DNA of 64,000 nucleotides from Leuconostoc pseudomesenteroides KCTC 3652 (GCF_014634745.1 NZ_BMBP01000011.1:1-64000), one strand, 5' to 3'. Positions 8,062-17,885 are shown, counted from the stretch's first letter. Numbers and translations: made by a program. Notes: generated from the letters alone by a model not told the origin.

Positions 8062-11000
8062 TTACTCCTTTTCTAGTTCAGTTTGTTCTTTTTCAATCAC
8101 GACTAATAGGAAATCTCTCAAAATATTGAGCCATATACTGCTTTCAGCAACATCATTAACGGTCAATATTACCTGCAAGTCACCTGATTCGGTTCGTACT
8201 GCTGCTTTCAGTGGCACATCTATGAGCGCTTCAAAAATCGTCTCACCTGATAACTTTGCCGTGGCTTGTGCATTAAATGTAATGGTTAACTGCTTACGTT
8301 GACGCCGTATATTGACAATTTGCGCTTGATCAGCTAATTGTTTAATCCGACCGACCAACAATAAGCGAGCCACTTCATCCGGCATTTCGCCAAATCGATC
8401 CAACATGTCCGCTTCAATATCTTCAAACACATCGTCTGTCTTTGCTTGCCGTACCCGTGTATAAAGTTCAATTTTTTGCGCATTATCACTGACATAATCG
8501 TCTGGTAAATAAGCTAGAACTCCTAAAATCAGCTCAGCATCTGTTTCTGGTTGATCTGAAGTAACAGCCTGCCCTTGCTTTTGAGCAACAGTGTCTTTCA
8601 ACATCTGTGTATACATATCATAACCCACAGAGTCAATAAAGCCATGTTGTTGCTTCCCTAACAAATCACCCGCACCACGAATACTCAAATCACGCATTGC
8701 AATTTTAAAACCAGAGCCCAATTCAGTAAAGTCGCGAATTGCTTCCAATCGTTTTTCAGCTTCTTCAGAAGGTGTTCTAGTAAATGGATAAGTGAAATAT
8801 GCATAAGCTAGTCGTGTTGATCTTCCAACCCGACCACGCAATTGATACAATTGTGACAATCCCATGTGATCAGCATTTTCCACAATTAACGTATTAGCGT
8901 TAGGAATATCCACACCAGTTTCGATAATTGTTGTTGTCACCAAAACATCATATTCACCATTCAAGAAATCATATAAAATACTTTCTAACTGTGTCTCAGA
9001 CATTTGGCCATGAATTGCTGCCACTCTGGCACTTGGCACAAGATCTTCGATTTGACTCACAACACGATCTAAATCCATCACACGGTTGTGTAAATAGAAG
9101 ACTTGGCCATCACGTGCAATTTCTTTTTCAATGGCATCACGTACCACAGTCCAATCAGCTTCCATGACATAAGTCTGAATGGGATAACGGTTGGCTGGTG
9201 GTGTCTCAATGACTGACAAATCACGTGCTCCGACCATTGCCATATTCAATGTTCTAGGAATTGGCGTCGCTGTCAATGTCAACACATCAACGCTAATGCG
9301 CAACTGCTTGAGGCGTTCTTTATGTTTGACGCCAAAACGTTGTTCTTCATCAATAATCAACAACCCTAAGTCAGCAAAGTTAACATCTTGACTCAACAAA
9401 CGATGCGTACCAACCACAACATCTAATTCATGTGCCTTGAGCTGGCTAATCACTGCTTTGTTTTGAGATGGCGTCTGAAAGCGACTCAATACGCCAATTC
9501 TGATTTCTGGAAAATCGTCAAACCGCGCTTTCATTGTTTCATAATGTTGTTGTACCAAAATCGTTGTTGGTGCTAAAAAGGCAACTTGTTTCCCAGCACG
9601 AGCCGCTTTAAACACTGCACGTAAGGCAACTTCCGTCTTACCAAAGCCGACATCCCCGACCAATAAGCGATCCATTGGTCTGATTTTTTGCATATCAACT
9701 TTAATTTCTTCGATACTGCGAATTTGGTCTGGGGTTTCAGGATAGCGAAAGGCTGTATCAAACTTCAATTGCGCCGTATCGTCCGGTGGAAATGCAAATC
9801 CTTGTTGTGCTTCACGCTTGGCATATAATTCAAGCAAATCATCCGCAATATCTTCTATTTTTGCGGCAACTTGTCGCTTGGTTTTAGCCCATTCACTGCC
9901 ACCTAACTTATTCAGCTTTGGTGCCTTAGCAGCATCTGACGCACCGATATATTTCTGAATTAAATTCAGTTGCGTCACTGGAATGAAAATCTTAGCGTTT
10001 TGTTGATAAGCAATTGATAGATAATCTTGCTTGCCACCATCTGCTTCAATGGTTTGAAGGCCTTCGTAACGTCCAATACCATGATTAATGTGAACGACAT
10101 AATCACCAACGTTCAACTCATTATACGATTTCAAACGCTCTGCGTTAGCAATCTTTCGCGTACGTGGTGCTGTTTTGTGCGTTTGTGCAAATAATTCTCG
10201 TTGCGTGAATACTGTCAAATGCAACTGTGGCCACTCAAATCCCGTTGTCAACGCGCCAGACATAATCTGAACTTGATTAGGTAAAACTTCGGTTGTTTCA
10301 GTAATTGGTATTTTAAAATCAACAAGTGACGACGCAAAATCATGGCGCTGCTTGGCATCATCAATCATCAAAATGACTGTCGTCCCAGCTTCTTGTGCGT
10401 ATGTTAAATCATTCTTGAGGGCATTGATTTGGCCATAATATTGGTTCGCTGGTCGCGTTGTTATTTCAACCATTGCATCAAATTTAATACGATTCAAACC
10501 ACGTTGAAAGTTGGCCAAATATAAACTGGTGCGTTGATTATGCGCAATTTGATCAGCAATGTCAACACGCCACGTTTGGTGTGGCAATAATTGAAAGCTT
10601 TCAATTTGTTTGTCAATCCATTCTTGGTCACGGGTTAATTGCTGTAATCTTGTTTCGGTGAGACGCGTGTACTCATCAATCACTATCAAGGCGTCATCAC
10701 GAAAATAATCGAGTAAGGTTGTTTGTCCATTGAAAAAATATTGCATATAAGGCAACAATTCCGGTCCACGTTCATGGGCATTTAGAACATGTTGTGTTAA
10801 AGCAAAACCGTCAGTAGCATGTTTTTTTGCAGCCCCATTTAGGCGGGTACGATTATCACTAAACGCGGTTTCAATGGCTAATTTAGCCTGATCGTATTGT
10901 GACTCTGACACAACAAAGTCAGTTGCTGGATCAATTGTTACTGCTTCTAAACTAGCGATGCTTTTTTGGCTTGTAACATCAAATTGTTTTAATTGATCTA

Positions 11001-11589
11001 ATTCATCGTCAAAAAAATCCAAACGAATCGGATCGTTGGCTGTTAGCGGATAAATGTCAATGATTGAACCACGTTGCGCGAACTCACCGGGTGTTTGTAC
11101 GAGCTTTACTGGTGAGTACCCCATCATCATCAACGTGTTCTTGATCTCTGAAAATTCATAGGTCTCACCAACGCGAATCGTCAAGCGAGCAGCCGTCACG
11201 GTTGCCATATCAGGCAGTAGACGTTCTGCACCCGCTAAATTAGTCACAACTATCATAGGTTGACCAGTCACGAGTGCCATCAGTGTTTGTAAACGCTGCA
11301 AGCGTAATTCTGATGAACTAATCGCCATCTCCGTTGCCACTGATTCTTCTGCTGGAAATTGGTATACATCATCAACTAATGCAGCAACGTCAAAATAAAG
11401 TTGTTCCGCGTGTGTTTGTGTGTCAGCAATGACCAGAATTTGACGGGGATTAGCATTAAAAATAGCGGCAATGCTTGCTGCCTTTACTGTGCCATTCACG
11501 CCTAAAAGCAACTGTGTTGCGGCACCAGTTGCTTGTTTGACAATTGTTTGAATTGTATCTGTTTGACTTAAATATTTAACTAAACTCAT
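8062..11589 (-). CDS. mfd: Transcription-repair coupling factor Mfd
   Basis: 1175 aa, full length. Removes RNA polymerase stalled at DNA lesions and recruits UvrA. N-terminal UvrB-like modules are followed by the CarD-type RNA polymerase interaction domain (around NVGDYVVHINHGIGRYEG). The SF2 translocase has Walker A GDVGFGKTEVALRA and the DEEQ box LLIIDEEQRFGVKHKE, with a second RecA-like half containing LRGRVGRS. A C-terminal TRCF domain ends the protein. It abuts pth exactly (pth ends at 11590) and is followed by rqcP, a conserved Firmicute arrangement. Confidence 0.97.
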   Translation of the reverse strand: MSLVKYLSQTDTIQTIVKQATGAATQLLLGVNGTVKAASIAAIFNANPRQILVIADTQTHAEQLYFDVAALVDDVYQFPAEESVATEMAISSSELRLQRLQTLMALVTGQPMIVVTNLAGAERLLPDMATVTAARLTIRVGETYEFSEIKNTLMMMGYSPVKLVQTPGEFAQRGSIIDIYPLTANDPIRLDFFDDELDQLKQFDVTSQKSIASLEAVTIDPATDFVVSESQYDQAKLAIETAFSDNRTRLNGAAKKHATDGFALTQHVLNAHERGPELLPYMQYFFNGQTTLLDYFRDDALIVIDEYTRLTETRLQQLTRDQEWIDKQIESFQLLPHQTWRVDIADQIAHNQRTSLYLANFQRGLNRIKFDAMVEITTRPANQYYGQINALKNDLTYAQEAGTTVILMIDDAKQRHDFASSLVDFKIPITETTEVLPNQVQIMSGALTTGFEWPQLHLTVFTQRELFAQTHKTAPRTRKIANAERLKSYNELNVGDYVVHINHGIGRYEGLQTIEADGGKQDYLSIAYQQNAKIFIPVTQLNLIQKYIGASDAAKAPKLNKLGGSEWAKTKRQVAAKIEDIADDLLELYAKREAQQGFAFPPDDTAQLKFDTAFRYPETPDQIRSIEEIKVDMQKIRPMDRLLVGDVGFGKTEVALRAVFKAARAGKQVAFLAPTTILVQQHYETMKARFDDFPEIRIGVLSRFQTPSQNKAVISQLKAHELDVVVGTHRLLSQDVNFADLGLLIIDEEQRFGVKHKERLKQLRISVDVLTLTATPIPRTLNMAMVGARDLSVIETPPANRYPIQTYVMEADWTVVRDAIEKEIARDGQVFYLHNRVMDLDRVVSQIEDLVPSARVAAIHGQMSETQLESILYDFLNGEYDVLVTTTIIETGVDIPNANTLIVENADHMGLSQLYQLRGRVGRSTRLAYAYFTYPFTRTPSEEAEKRLEAIRDFTELGSGFKIAMRDLSIRGAGDLLGKQQHGFIDSVGYDMYTQMLKDTVAQKQGQAVTSDQPETDAELILGVLAYLPDDYVSDNAQKIELYTRVRQAKTDDVFEDIEADMLDRFGEMPDEVARLLLVGRIKQLADQAQIVNIRRQRKQLTITFNAQATAKLSGETIFEALIDVPLKAAVRTESGDLQVILTVNDVAESSIWLNILRDFLLVVIEKEQTELEKE

Positions 11590-12156
11590 TTACCCGTTAT
11601 ATTGATTGCTTAACTCGGCGATTGTTGCCCCGTTGATCCAATCAGAAATGGCCTGCGTGCTGCGTGCAAGCATTGTCTCGACGATTTCTGACTCTGCTTT
11701 TGAAAAATGACCCAAAACATAGTTAATCACCACTTGTTTTTCATGCTCTGGGTGTCCCAGTCCAAACTTCAAGCGCAAAAATGTTTGTGAATCTGTGTGC
11801 GCCATAATACTTTTGAGTCCATTGTGTCCACCGGCTGATCCTTTCGCACGAAAACGTAATTTGCCAAAGGGCATATCCATGTCATCAGCTAACACCATGA
11901 TATCAGTCACATCACCATCATAGTAATCTAAAATTGCCCGAACCGCTTTACCTGAATCATTCATATAAGTGGTCGGCTTGACCAGCATAACTGGTACGCC
12001 ATCAACTTGAATTTTAGCGGTTAATGCAAACTGCTTTGTTGGTGAAAAAGTTGCATTGTGAGCAGCCGCAAAAGCATCAATTGCCATGAATCCAATGTTA
12101 TGACGCGTCTGATCGTACTTTTCACCAATGTTTCCTAACCCAAAAATAAATTTCAT
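11590..12156 (-). CDS. pth: Peptidyl-tRNA hydrolase
   Basis: 188 aa. Cleaves the ester bond of peptidyl-tRNA released by drop-off so that the tRNA can be recycled. The N-terminal signature FGLGNIGEKYDQTRHNIGF includes the catalytic histidine (His19); the usual NPG is NIG here. KPTTYMNDSGKAV and the conserved ADDMDMP and GSAGGHNGLKS motifs are present. First gene of the pth-mfd-rqcP-divIC run. A GC-rich extended -10 (TGGTATACT) lies upstream, but no good -35 is visible. Confidence 0.96.
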   Translation of the reverse strand: MKFIFGLGNIGEKYDQTRHNIGFMAIDAFAAAHNATFSPTKQFALTAKIQVDGVPVMLVKPTTYMNDSGKAVRAILDYYDGDVTDIMVLADDMDMPFGKLRFRAKGSAGGHNGLKSIMAHTDSQTFLRLKFGLGHPEHEKQVVINYVLGHFSKAESEIVETMLARSTQAISDWINGATIAELSNQYNG

Positions 12157-12273
12157 AATGACTATTTCTTTCTATAATTTCACTTCTTCCAGTATACCAC
12201 GCGCGCAGCGTGATTTTGTGTTATCATATTGTATGGCGGTTTCATGATAAAAAAATTAGATTAGGACACGAAT

Positions 12274-12918
12274 ATGTTTCAAAAATCTTTAGTTATCCCA
12301 AAATCACAATTGACCACTGTGACCGAAAATACGACAATTCAAGAAGTTTATGATATTTTCGATAATCCAGACAACGCTCACACTCGCACCATGCCTATAT
12401 TAGATGAGTCTGGACGCCTTTTTCGTGGGAACATTTATAAACAACACGTCTTTGAACACATTGCCAAAGGCGGTGATATGAGTTTGCCAGCAACGGCTAT
12501 TATGCGCAACTCAACTAAATTTATTTATACCACAAGTAAATTCTACGAGGTTTTCTTTGCCATTCGCGATTTACCTTTTATAGCTGTTTTAGATGAAAAT
12601 CATCAATTTTATGGCATTTTCACACACGATGCTTTAATGGATTTATTATCTCAAAGTTGGTCCGTTCGCTCTGGCGGTGTTGCTATCGCTGTGGCAACAC
12701 ATAATAAGCAGGGTGATCTAAGTAAAATATCGAAGATTATCACTCGTTACTCAAACGTCGAATCTTTATTAACGATTCGCTCTGAAGGTAAACCGTTGAC
12801 CGTTCTTTTCACATTACCCCTACAGGCAGAAAGTGAACAGTTAGACAAGCTTATCAAACATTTAGAAAAAAAACAATACACTGTTGATAGTGTCGAAAAT
12901 TTAAATCGCTTCAAATAA
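12274..12918 (+). CDS. CBS-pair domain protein with C-terminal ACT-like region
   Basis: 214 aa cytoplasmic protein. Two CBS repeats (about residues 8-60 and 75-130, the second marked by FIAVLDENHQFYGIFTHDALMDLL) are followed by a C-terminal region of about 75 residues that resembles an ACT-type regulatory fold. CBS pairs bind adenosine nucleotides, and several Firmicute members bind cyclic di-AMP. That ligand is inference here. It is transcribed alone and convergently with the prenyltransferase gene, and they share a bidirectional terminator. The start follows TTAGGAC. Confidence 0.75.
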   Translation: MFQKSLVIPKSQLTTVTENTTIQEVYDIFDNPDNAHTRTMPILDESGRLFRGNIYKQHVFEHIAKGGDMSLPATAIMRNSTKFIYTTSKFYEVFFAIRDLPFIAVLDENHQFYGIFTHDALMDLLSQSWSVRSGGVAIAVATHNKQGDLSKISKIITRYSNVESLLTIRSEGKPLTVLFTLPLQAESEQLDKLIKHLEKKQYTVDSVENLNRFK

Positions 12919-12996
12919 AAAATCTGTGACATACAATGCGGATTTAAAAAGTTACGCTAACTTTTTAAATCCACGTTAAACATCACAGATTTTTTT
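12917..12996. terminator. Large bidirectional terminator
   Basis: A nested double hairpin. The outer arms AAATCTGTGA/TCACAGATTT close it, and an inner perfect stem GGATTTAAAAAGTTA/TAACTTTTTAAATCC has a three-base loop. A or T runs on both sides give U-tails in both directions, for the CBS gene (+) and for menA (-). Confidence 0.85.
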
Positions 12997-13885
12997 ATAA
13001 CCATATACCAGCCATAATCACAACGGTCATCCCCAACATCACAACAACCAAATTTTTAATGGCCAAAACAAATGTCTCTCTTTTGATTGGGCGGTCTACA
13101 AAGCCCTTGGCATTTTTTAAGACAATTGGTAACAGTGCAATCATAGCGTATGTCGTAATTGGTAACCAGCCCACACTTGTAGCAATCAGCAATTCAACAA
13201 ACGCCAAAATGGCAAAAAAAACATACATGCGCTTAGCCAACGCAATCCCCATATAATGGACCAATGTATGTCGATTATTGCTTTCATCCTCATCATGATC
13301 GGCAATATTATTCGCAAACATAATTTCTGCAATAAATATCACCAACGGGAAACTGACAATAAACCATTGAAACAAGACACTCACCGTTGGTGTCATTCTC
13401 GTGTTGACGTACACTTGTGCCACAAATATAAAGTATCCCATTGTAATACCTGAGACAATTTCACCAAACGGCGTATTGGTAATTGGCTTTGGACCGGCAG
13501 AGTACAAATAACCAATCACAAAACTCAAAATACCAATAATCCATGTCACATAGTCAGTCAACAACGCCACTGTAATGCCCGCTAAAACAGCAATTAACGC
13601 CAACCACATGGCAACATGTAAAACTTGTTTATCAGTAATCACCTCACCAGCAGCTTGTTCCCTCAAAAAATCGTTTGCTTTTTGTCGCTTATTATCTTCA
13701 TAGCGATTGAACGTATTCACCGCAAGATGCACACTGACAGTCGCAATAATCAATAATGCAGCGTTTAACCAATTTAATCTGCTATACTGCCATTGACTGT
13801 ACACCAATCCGACCAAAAGAGGCGCAACACTAGGAATCACCACGCGAATTTCAACTAAATCTAAAAATTGTTTTGGTGTCATCAT
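12995..13885 (-). CDS. menA: UbiA-family prenyltransferase, probable DHNA polyprenyltransferase
   Basis: 296 aa integral membrane enzyme with about eight or nine hydrophobic helices. It is expected to attach a polyprenyl chain to 1,4-dihydroxy-2-naphthoate in demethylmenaquinone synthesis. The first metal-binding motif region is NTFNRYEDNKRQKAND, and the second is NNIADHDEDESNNRHT. No other men genes are in the window, so the substrate rests on family similarity. The ATG start (MMTPKQ) is supported by GAGGA eight bases upstream. Its 3' end lies in the shared terminator with the CBS gene. Confidence 0.82.
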   Translation of the reverse strand: MMTPKQFLDLVEIRVVIPSVAPLLVGLVYSQWQYSRLNWLNAALLIIATVSVHLAVNTFNRYEDNKRQKANDFLREQAAGEVITDKQVLHVAMWLALIAVLAGITVALLTDYVTWIIGILSFVIGYLYSAGPKPITNTPFGEIVSGITMGYFIFVAQVYVNTRMTPTVSVLFQWFIVSFPLVIFIAEIMFANNIADHDEDESNNRHTLVHYMGIALAKRMYVFFAILAFVELLIATSVGWLPITTYAMIALLPIVLKNAKGFVDRPIKRETFVLAIKNLVVVMLGMTVVIMAGIWL

Positions 13886-13916
13886 TTCAAAAATCCTCTG
13901 ATATTCATTGTATCAG

Positions 13917-13948
13917 AAAATAAAAACGCGACACAATTAAAGTGCCGC
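13917..13948 (-). terminator. Terminator over the 3' end of the small hypothetical gene
   Basis: Seven paired bases GCGACAC/GTGCCGC (13928-13934, 13942-13948) including one G-T pair, followed on the minus strand by a GTTTTTATTTT tail. The stop codon of the gene ending at 13937 lies in the loop. Confidence 0.7.
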
Positions 13949-14323
13949 AACAAAATCATCAAATTGCTGATCTAAAGCTTGAAAATAAGCGTCTCGTCCT
14001 TTTTTAGGTGCTTCCAAAACATACCCTAAGAGAAAATCTTGTACATCGTCATTAGTAATCAGTGACATAAAGGCTAACAAGTCAGCTTCCGTGGGTAATT
14101 CTAGATTCTTCTTTAGAATCATAATACCAACATCACCAAATAAAAGATCTGCCTGAAAACCTGTTGGTCCGCCTTTGATAGCGACAAAAATATTCTCGTC
14201 ATGGTCAATCCAAACTCTTAGCTCATCTTGGCTTTCAGCTAGAAAAGGTAATTGGGCTCTTTCCGCAGCATGCGTCAGTGCCGCCAGTTGTTGCTTATCC
14301 GTTAATCCTACTTGTTTTGTCAT
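13937..14323 (-). CDS. Small hypothetical protein
   Basis: 128 aa from the ATG at 14323, which is supported by AGAAGG eight bases upstream; a GTG at 14332 lies within that Shine-Dalgarno site and is rejected. I do not recognise the family. It is soluble and acidic, has no signal or membrane segment, and is rich in Asp, Glu and Leu. The middle (VWIDHDENIFVAIKGGPTGFQADLLFGDVG) looks like beta strands. It is preceded by a possible cre box (14371-14384) and followed by its own terminator, so it is probably monocistronic. Confidence 0.75.
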   Translation of the reverse strand: MTKQVGLTDKQQLAALTHAAERAQLPFLAESQDELRVWIDHDENIFVAIKGGPTGFQADLLFGDVGIMILKKNLELPTEADLLAFMSLITNDDVQDFLLGYVLEAPKKGRDAYFQALDQQFDDFVAAL

Positions 14324-14370
14324 TTGTTGCACCTTCTTCTAAGCTAATCATGATACTTTTTAGCCTAAAA

Positions 14371-14384
14371 TGCAAGCGTTTACA
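14371..14384. promoter_or_regulatory. Candidate cre (CcpA) box
   Basis: TGCAAGCGTTTACA fits the catabolite-responsive consensus WTGNAANCGNWNNCW, including the flanking A. It lies between the DUF421 gene stop (14387) and the small hypothetical gene (start 14323), so it could control the latter. CcpA binding is inferred from the sequence. Confidence 0.5.
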
Positions 14385-14386
14385 CT

Positions 14387-15025
14387 TTAATGACGTTCGT
14401 ATGGTGTTAAACGCACCTGTCCGTCAAGATACTCGCCAACAAAAATATCACTGACTTGCTCATATCCTTGTCGCTTGACCTCGTCTGCCAACCATTCTGA
14501 ATCACGACCAATTAAATCAAGTAAATCAGCGTTAATTTGGCCATCAAAAATGATGGGATACTTCATATTTTCTTCACCTTCAAGAATCACGGTTAGTTGA
14601 CCATTCTGCTCTAGAACGGCACGCTTAACTTTGGAAAGATCGTAAACACTTTGCGCACGTAATTTAAACATCAAGTCATTCGCAGATAGACCGGCACGCA
14701 ACACATTTTTAATAGCTACTTCACCACGCTCAACCACTACTTTTGGCTGTCCGTCAATAAGGAGCTTGACGAAGTGATTATGTTCTTTCATGAATTTGAC
14801 CGTCATCACCAACATTGTCCAAATGATCAGCACAATGGTGAATTGAAACACAGTGATAGTGTCAGAGTAAATGACGGCACCAATAATGCCACCTAAAACG
14901 TAGTTTTGCACTTGATCCAGTGCATTAGTTGGTGCCAAATTGCCTTTGCCCATAATATTGATTTGCACGATTAAGGCAAATAGACCAATGGCAAGCTTCG
15001 TTAAAATTGGTAAATAAATACTCAT
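14387..15025 (-). CDS. DUF421/YetF-family membrane protein
   Basis: 212 aa. Three N-terminal transmembrane helices (roughly residues 5-25, 40-55 and 60-78) are followed by the soluble YetF-type domain (about 85-200, with IDGQPKVVVERGEVAIKNV). The molecular function of the family is unknown; Bacillus relatives are linked to spores or stress. Its start overlaps the stop of the DUF3290 gene by four bases, so the two are translationally coupled. The pairing of DUF421 with DUF3290 is a recurrent arrangement in lactic acid bacteria. Confidence 0.85.
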   Translation of the reverse strand: MSIYLPILTKLAIGLFALIVQINIMGKGNLAPTNALDQVQNYVLGGIIGAVIYSDTITVFQFTIVLIIWTMLVMTVKFMKEHNHFVKLLIDGQPKVVVERGEVAIKNVLRAGLSANDLMFKLRAQSVYDLSKVKRAVLEQNGQLTVILEGEENMKYPIIFDGQINADLLDLIGRDSEWLADEVKRQGYEQVSDIFVGEYLDGQVRLTPYERH

Positions 15026-15465
15026 TTGACAACCTTCACTTCCGGATTAACTAGATAAGCACGCGTTAAACTATAGGATTGCTGATCTGCACTAATAGTG
15101 ACACGATAATATTTTTTAGACATTTTAACAATCATGCCATCACTGACAGCTTGCGTGTTAAAAAATATCTTATCTTTCGCAACACCCTGTGTCGTCGCAA
15201 ATTCACTGACAAATGAAGCCATTTGGGTTTGTTGATCATCACGTGATTTGGCTTGCTGATAGTCCGTATATCGAGCACCCGCCAAAAAAAGAAATAATAG
15301 CAACGCAATAATACTTAAGTCACGATAACGTGTTTGCATACGATTCCGCAAAAACGCCACTGCACCAACAGCCATGAACACAAAAGCAATCACCATCAAA
15401 TAAATGCCGATTGTATCATTAATGTTAGTTTGTTGTACCAAATACTTGGCAGAATAAAAAGTCAT
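15022..15465 (-). CDS. DUF3290 family membrane protein
   Basis: 147 aa. Two hydrophobic segments (about residues 17-37 and 48-64) precede an extracytoplasmic or soluble C-terminal half that ends in beta-rich sequence (MSKKYYRVTISADQQSYSLTRAY). The function is unknown. It is cotranscribed with the DUF421 gene with a four-base overlap. The ATG start follows GAGGT. It is divergent from pepC. Confidence 0.85.
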   Translation of the reverse strand: MTFYSAKYLVQQTNINDTIGIYLMVIAFVFMAVGAVAFLRNRMQTRYRDLSIIALLLFLFLAGARYTDYQQAKSRDDQQTQMASFVSEFATTQGVAKDKIFFNTQAVSDGMIVKMSKKYYRVTISADQQSYSLTRAYLVNPEVKVVK

Positions 15466-15519
15466 CGTATATTACCTCGGTAATTATCATACCACACAAC
15501 AAATTGCTGACACCGTCCC

Positions 15520-15548
15520 TTGAAGCACATCTTAAAAAGCGCTATATT
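15520..15548 (+). promoter_or_regulatory. pepC promoter
   Basis: -35 TTGAAG (15520-15525), a 17-base spacer and -10 TATATT (15543-15548), 28 bases upstream of the pepC start. Confidence 0.6.
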
Positions 15549-15575
15549 GGACTTATTATTAAAAAGGAGTTCATT

Positions 15576-16913
15576 ATGTCTTCAGAAATTACAACACAAT
15601 CAATTGCACAATTCCGTGAAGCAACAGCAACGTCACAAAATGCAGTTGTTCGCCGTGCCGTCACCAAAAATGGTATTAACAATGCAAGTTACAATCAAGA
15701 GGTTGTTAATGCCAACGTGCCAACTTTCGCCATTGACCTTGATACAGGCAAAGTCGCTAATCAAAAACAATCTGGTCGTTGCTGGATGTTTGCTGCTTTG
15801 AATACCATGCGTCATGACATGAAAGATATGTTTCATCTCAGCGACGAGTTCCAATTGTCTCAAAGTTACACTTTTTTCTGGGATAAATTTGAAAAAGCTA
15901 ATTACTTTTATGAAAATATTTTAAACACTGCCAATGAACCACTGGATTCACGTCGCGTCGCTTTCTTATTAGCAACGCCACAACAAGATGGCGGTCAATG
16001 GGATATGATTGTTGCCATCATCGACAAGTATGGTGTTGTACCACAATCAGCTTATCCAGAGTCCCAAGCCTCTTCTGCGTCAAAAGAGTTTAACACGACA
16101 TTCAACACACTTTTGCGCCACGATGCTGTTATTTTGCGGGAACTAGTAGCTAATCACGCCGGTGAGCAAGAAATTGCAAATACACGTCAGAAAATGTTGG
16201 CTAATGTCTACCGCGTCTTGTCAATTACATTTGGTGAACCACCAGTTAAATTTGACTTTGAGTATCGTGATGAATCACAGAACTTCCACATTGAGCGTGA
16301 TTTGACACCTCAAACCTATTTCGACAAATTTGTTGGTTGGGATTTGGGCAATTACGTTTCAATTATTAATGCGCCTACTGATGACAAGCCATTTAATGCC
16401 ACTTATAATGTTGATATGCTTGGCAACGTTGTCGGTGGACGAGAAGTTAAGCACCTCAACGTGACTATTGATAAAATGAAATCACTTGCTATTGCACAAT
16501 TGAAAGCAGGTCAAAGCGTCTGGTTTGGTGTTGATATGGGACCTCAAGTAGATCGCGACAATGGTCTGATGGCGGACGGCGTCTTTGCAACTGATTCACT
16601 ATTTGACATTGATTCAACAATGACAAAGGCCCAACGCCTTGACTATGGCGAAAGTTTAATGACACATGCTATGGTATTGACCGGTGTTGATTTTGACGAA
16701 AATGGTCAACCAACCAAGTGGAAAGTCGAAAATTCATGGGGTGAAAAAGCCGGTAAAAAAGGATATTTCACAATGTCTGACGAATGGATGAGTGAATATG
16801 CCTACCAAGTTGTGGTCAAAAAAGAATTCCTCGGCGCTGACTTAGTCGATATTTATGATAACGCTACGCCAAAATTGCTCGCCCCTTGGGACCCAATGGG
16901 TGCATTGGCTTAA
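15576..16913 (+). CDS. pepC: Aminopeptidase C (bleomycin hydrolase family)
   Basis: 445 aa cytoplasmic C1-type cysteine peptidase that removes N-terminal residues from peptides, part of lactic acid bacterial peptide utilisation. The catalytic cysteine is in QKQSGRCWMFAA (Cys69), the histidine in THAMVLTGVD and the asparagine in KVENSWGEKAGKKGYF. A TTG 24 codons upstream is in frame, but AAGGAG at 15563-15568 fixes the ATG at 15576. The neighbouring DUF2785 gene follows by 28 bases and may be cotranscribed. Confidence 0.97.
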   Translation: MSSEITTQSIAQFREATATSQNAVVRRAVTKNGINNASYNQEVVNANVPTFAIDLDTGKVANQKQSGRCWMFAALNTMRHDMKDMFHLSDEFQLSQSYTFFWDKFEKANYFYENILNTANEPLDSRRVAFLLATPQQDGGQWDMIVAIIDKYGVVPQSAYPESQASSASKEFNTTFNTLLRHDAVILRELVANHAGEQEIANTRQKMLANVYRVLSITFGEPPVKFDFEYRDESQNFHIERDLTPQTYFDKFVGWDLGNYVSIINAPTDDKPFNATYNVDMLGNVVGGREVKHLNVTIDKMKSLAIAQLKAGQSVWFGVDMGPQVDRDNGLMADGVFATDSLFDIDSTMTKAQRLDYGESLMTHAMVLTGVDFDENGQPTKWKVENSWGEKAGKKGYFTMSDEWMSEYAYQVVVKKEFLGADLVDIYDNATPKLLAPWDPMGALA

Positions 16914-16941
16914 TATTTGGATTAAGGAGTGAACATTTGGC

Positions 16942-17745
16942 ATGTCGCTAAAAGAAAAATTGCAATGGCTAAGTCAATCTGAAGGCCAATCTATTCCAGA
17001 CGATTTGTTAGATCAGATGATTACAAATATTGGCTCACTAGATTCAGAACTCCGGGACACGTTAAATTACAACCTATTTGCAGAGGCAGTGACAGCTGGC
17101 AACTTAACATTAAAGCAACAGCAAGAAGTAACACAACGTTTGTTGCGTAATCGATTTTTACTCACCAACATTGATAATTCTCAGGACAATGAGTCCATTT
17201 TCAAAAGAAGTTTTACGGCACTCTTTTTGGCAGCGTTAGCTTATCGCCACAATAACTCACCATTTTTGTCGCAACAACAAGAACGAGAACTTATTAAGCA
17301 AACCATTTCTTATTTGCAATTAGAACATGATTTCAGAGGTTTAACTTTACACGGCTGGGCTCATGGTATTGCACACAGCGCTGATTTGATTGATGAAATC
17401 ATTAATTTTCAATCATTAAATCACCAAGATATTATTGCATTCTTGACTGCAATTAAAAATGTATTGCATCGTCCATTTTTGCTCACAGCCGATGAACCTG
17501 GGCGTTTGGTCATACCCGTTCAGCATTTGAGTCATACCAAATTGATAACTGATGAAGAGTTGACAGAATGGCTAACAGACCTAAACCATATTAATGCAGA
17601 TGAATTTGATGCTTATGGTAATGTTTCGTTGTTCATGGTTAAATTACAGTCTTTATTGCTTATCACGGAAAATCCTGACCACTCTCTTTCAGAAACTGTG
17701 AGTTGTATCATTAAAAACAATTATCAACGTTTTGGATATCTTTAA
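16942..17745 (+). CDS. DUF2785 domain protein
   Basis: 267 aa, all-alpha and cytoplasmic, with no signal or membrane helix. It matches the DUF2785 family by its pattern, including LTLHGWAHGIAHSADLIDEI around the middle. The family's biochemical role is unknown. The start follows AAGGAG by 12 bases. It sits directly downstream of pepC on the same strand and ends before a bidirectional terminator. Confidence 0.75.
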   Translation: MSLKEKLQWLSQSEGQSIPDDLLDQMITNIGSLDSELRDTLNYNLFAEAVTAGNLTLKQQQEVTQRLLRNRFLLTNIDNSQDNESIFKRSFTALFLAALAYRHNNSPFLSQQQERELIKQTISYLQLEHDFRGLTLHGWAHGIAHSADLIDEIINFQSLNHQDIIAFLTAIKNVLHRPFLLTADEPGRLVIPVQHLSHTKLITDEELTEWLTDLNHINADEFDAYGNVSLFMVKLQSLLLITENPDHSLSETVSCIIKNNYQRFGYL

Positions 17746-17831
17746 TGCCAATATTAAACAGAAACATACTGTTGTTTTCAACTAACCGTTTTGGGTCACT
17801 TTGATGACAATTTTTCAATCTTTAACATAAA

Positions 17832-17885
17832 TAAAAACGCGACATATCGGGTGTTCATCATCCGGTATGCCGTGTTTTTATTTTG
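17832..17885. terminator. Bidirectional terminator
   Basis: An imperfect long stem joins AAAAACGCG-ACATA-CGGG with CCGG-TATG-CCGTGTTTTT, and A or T tracts lie on both sides. It separates the convergent DUF2785 gene (+) and the efflux pump gene (-). Confidence 0.7.
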
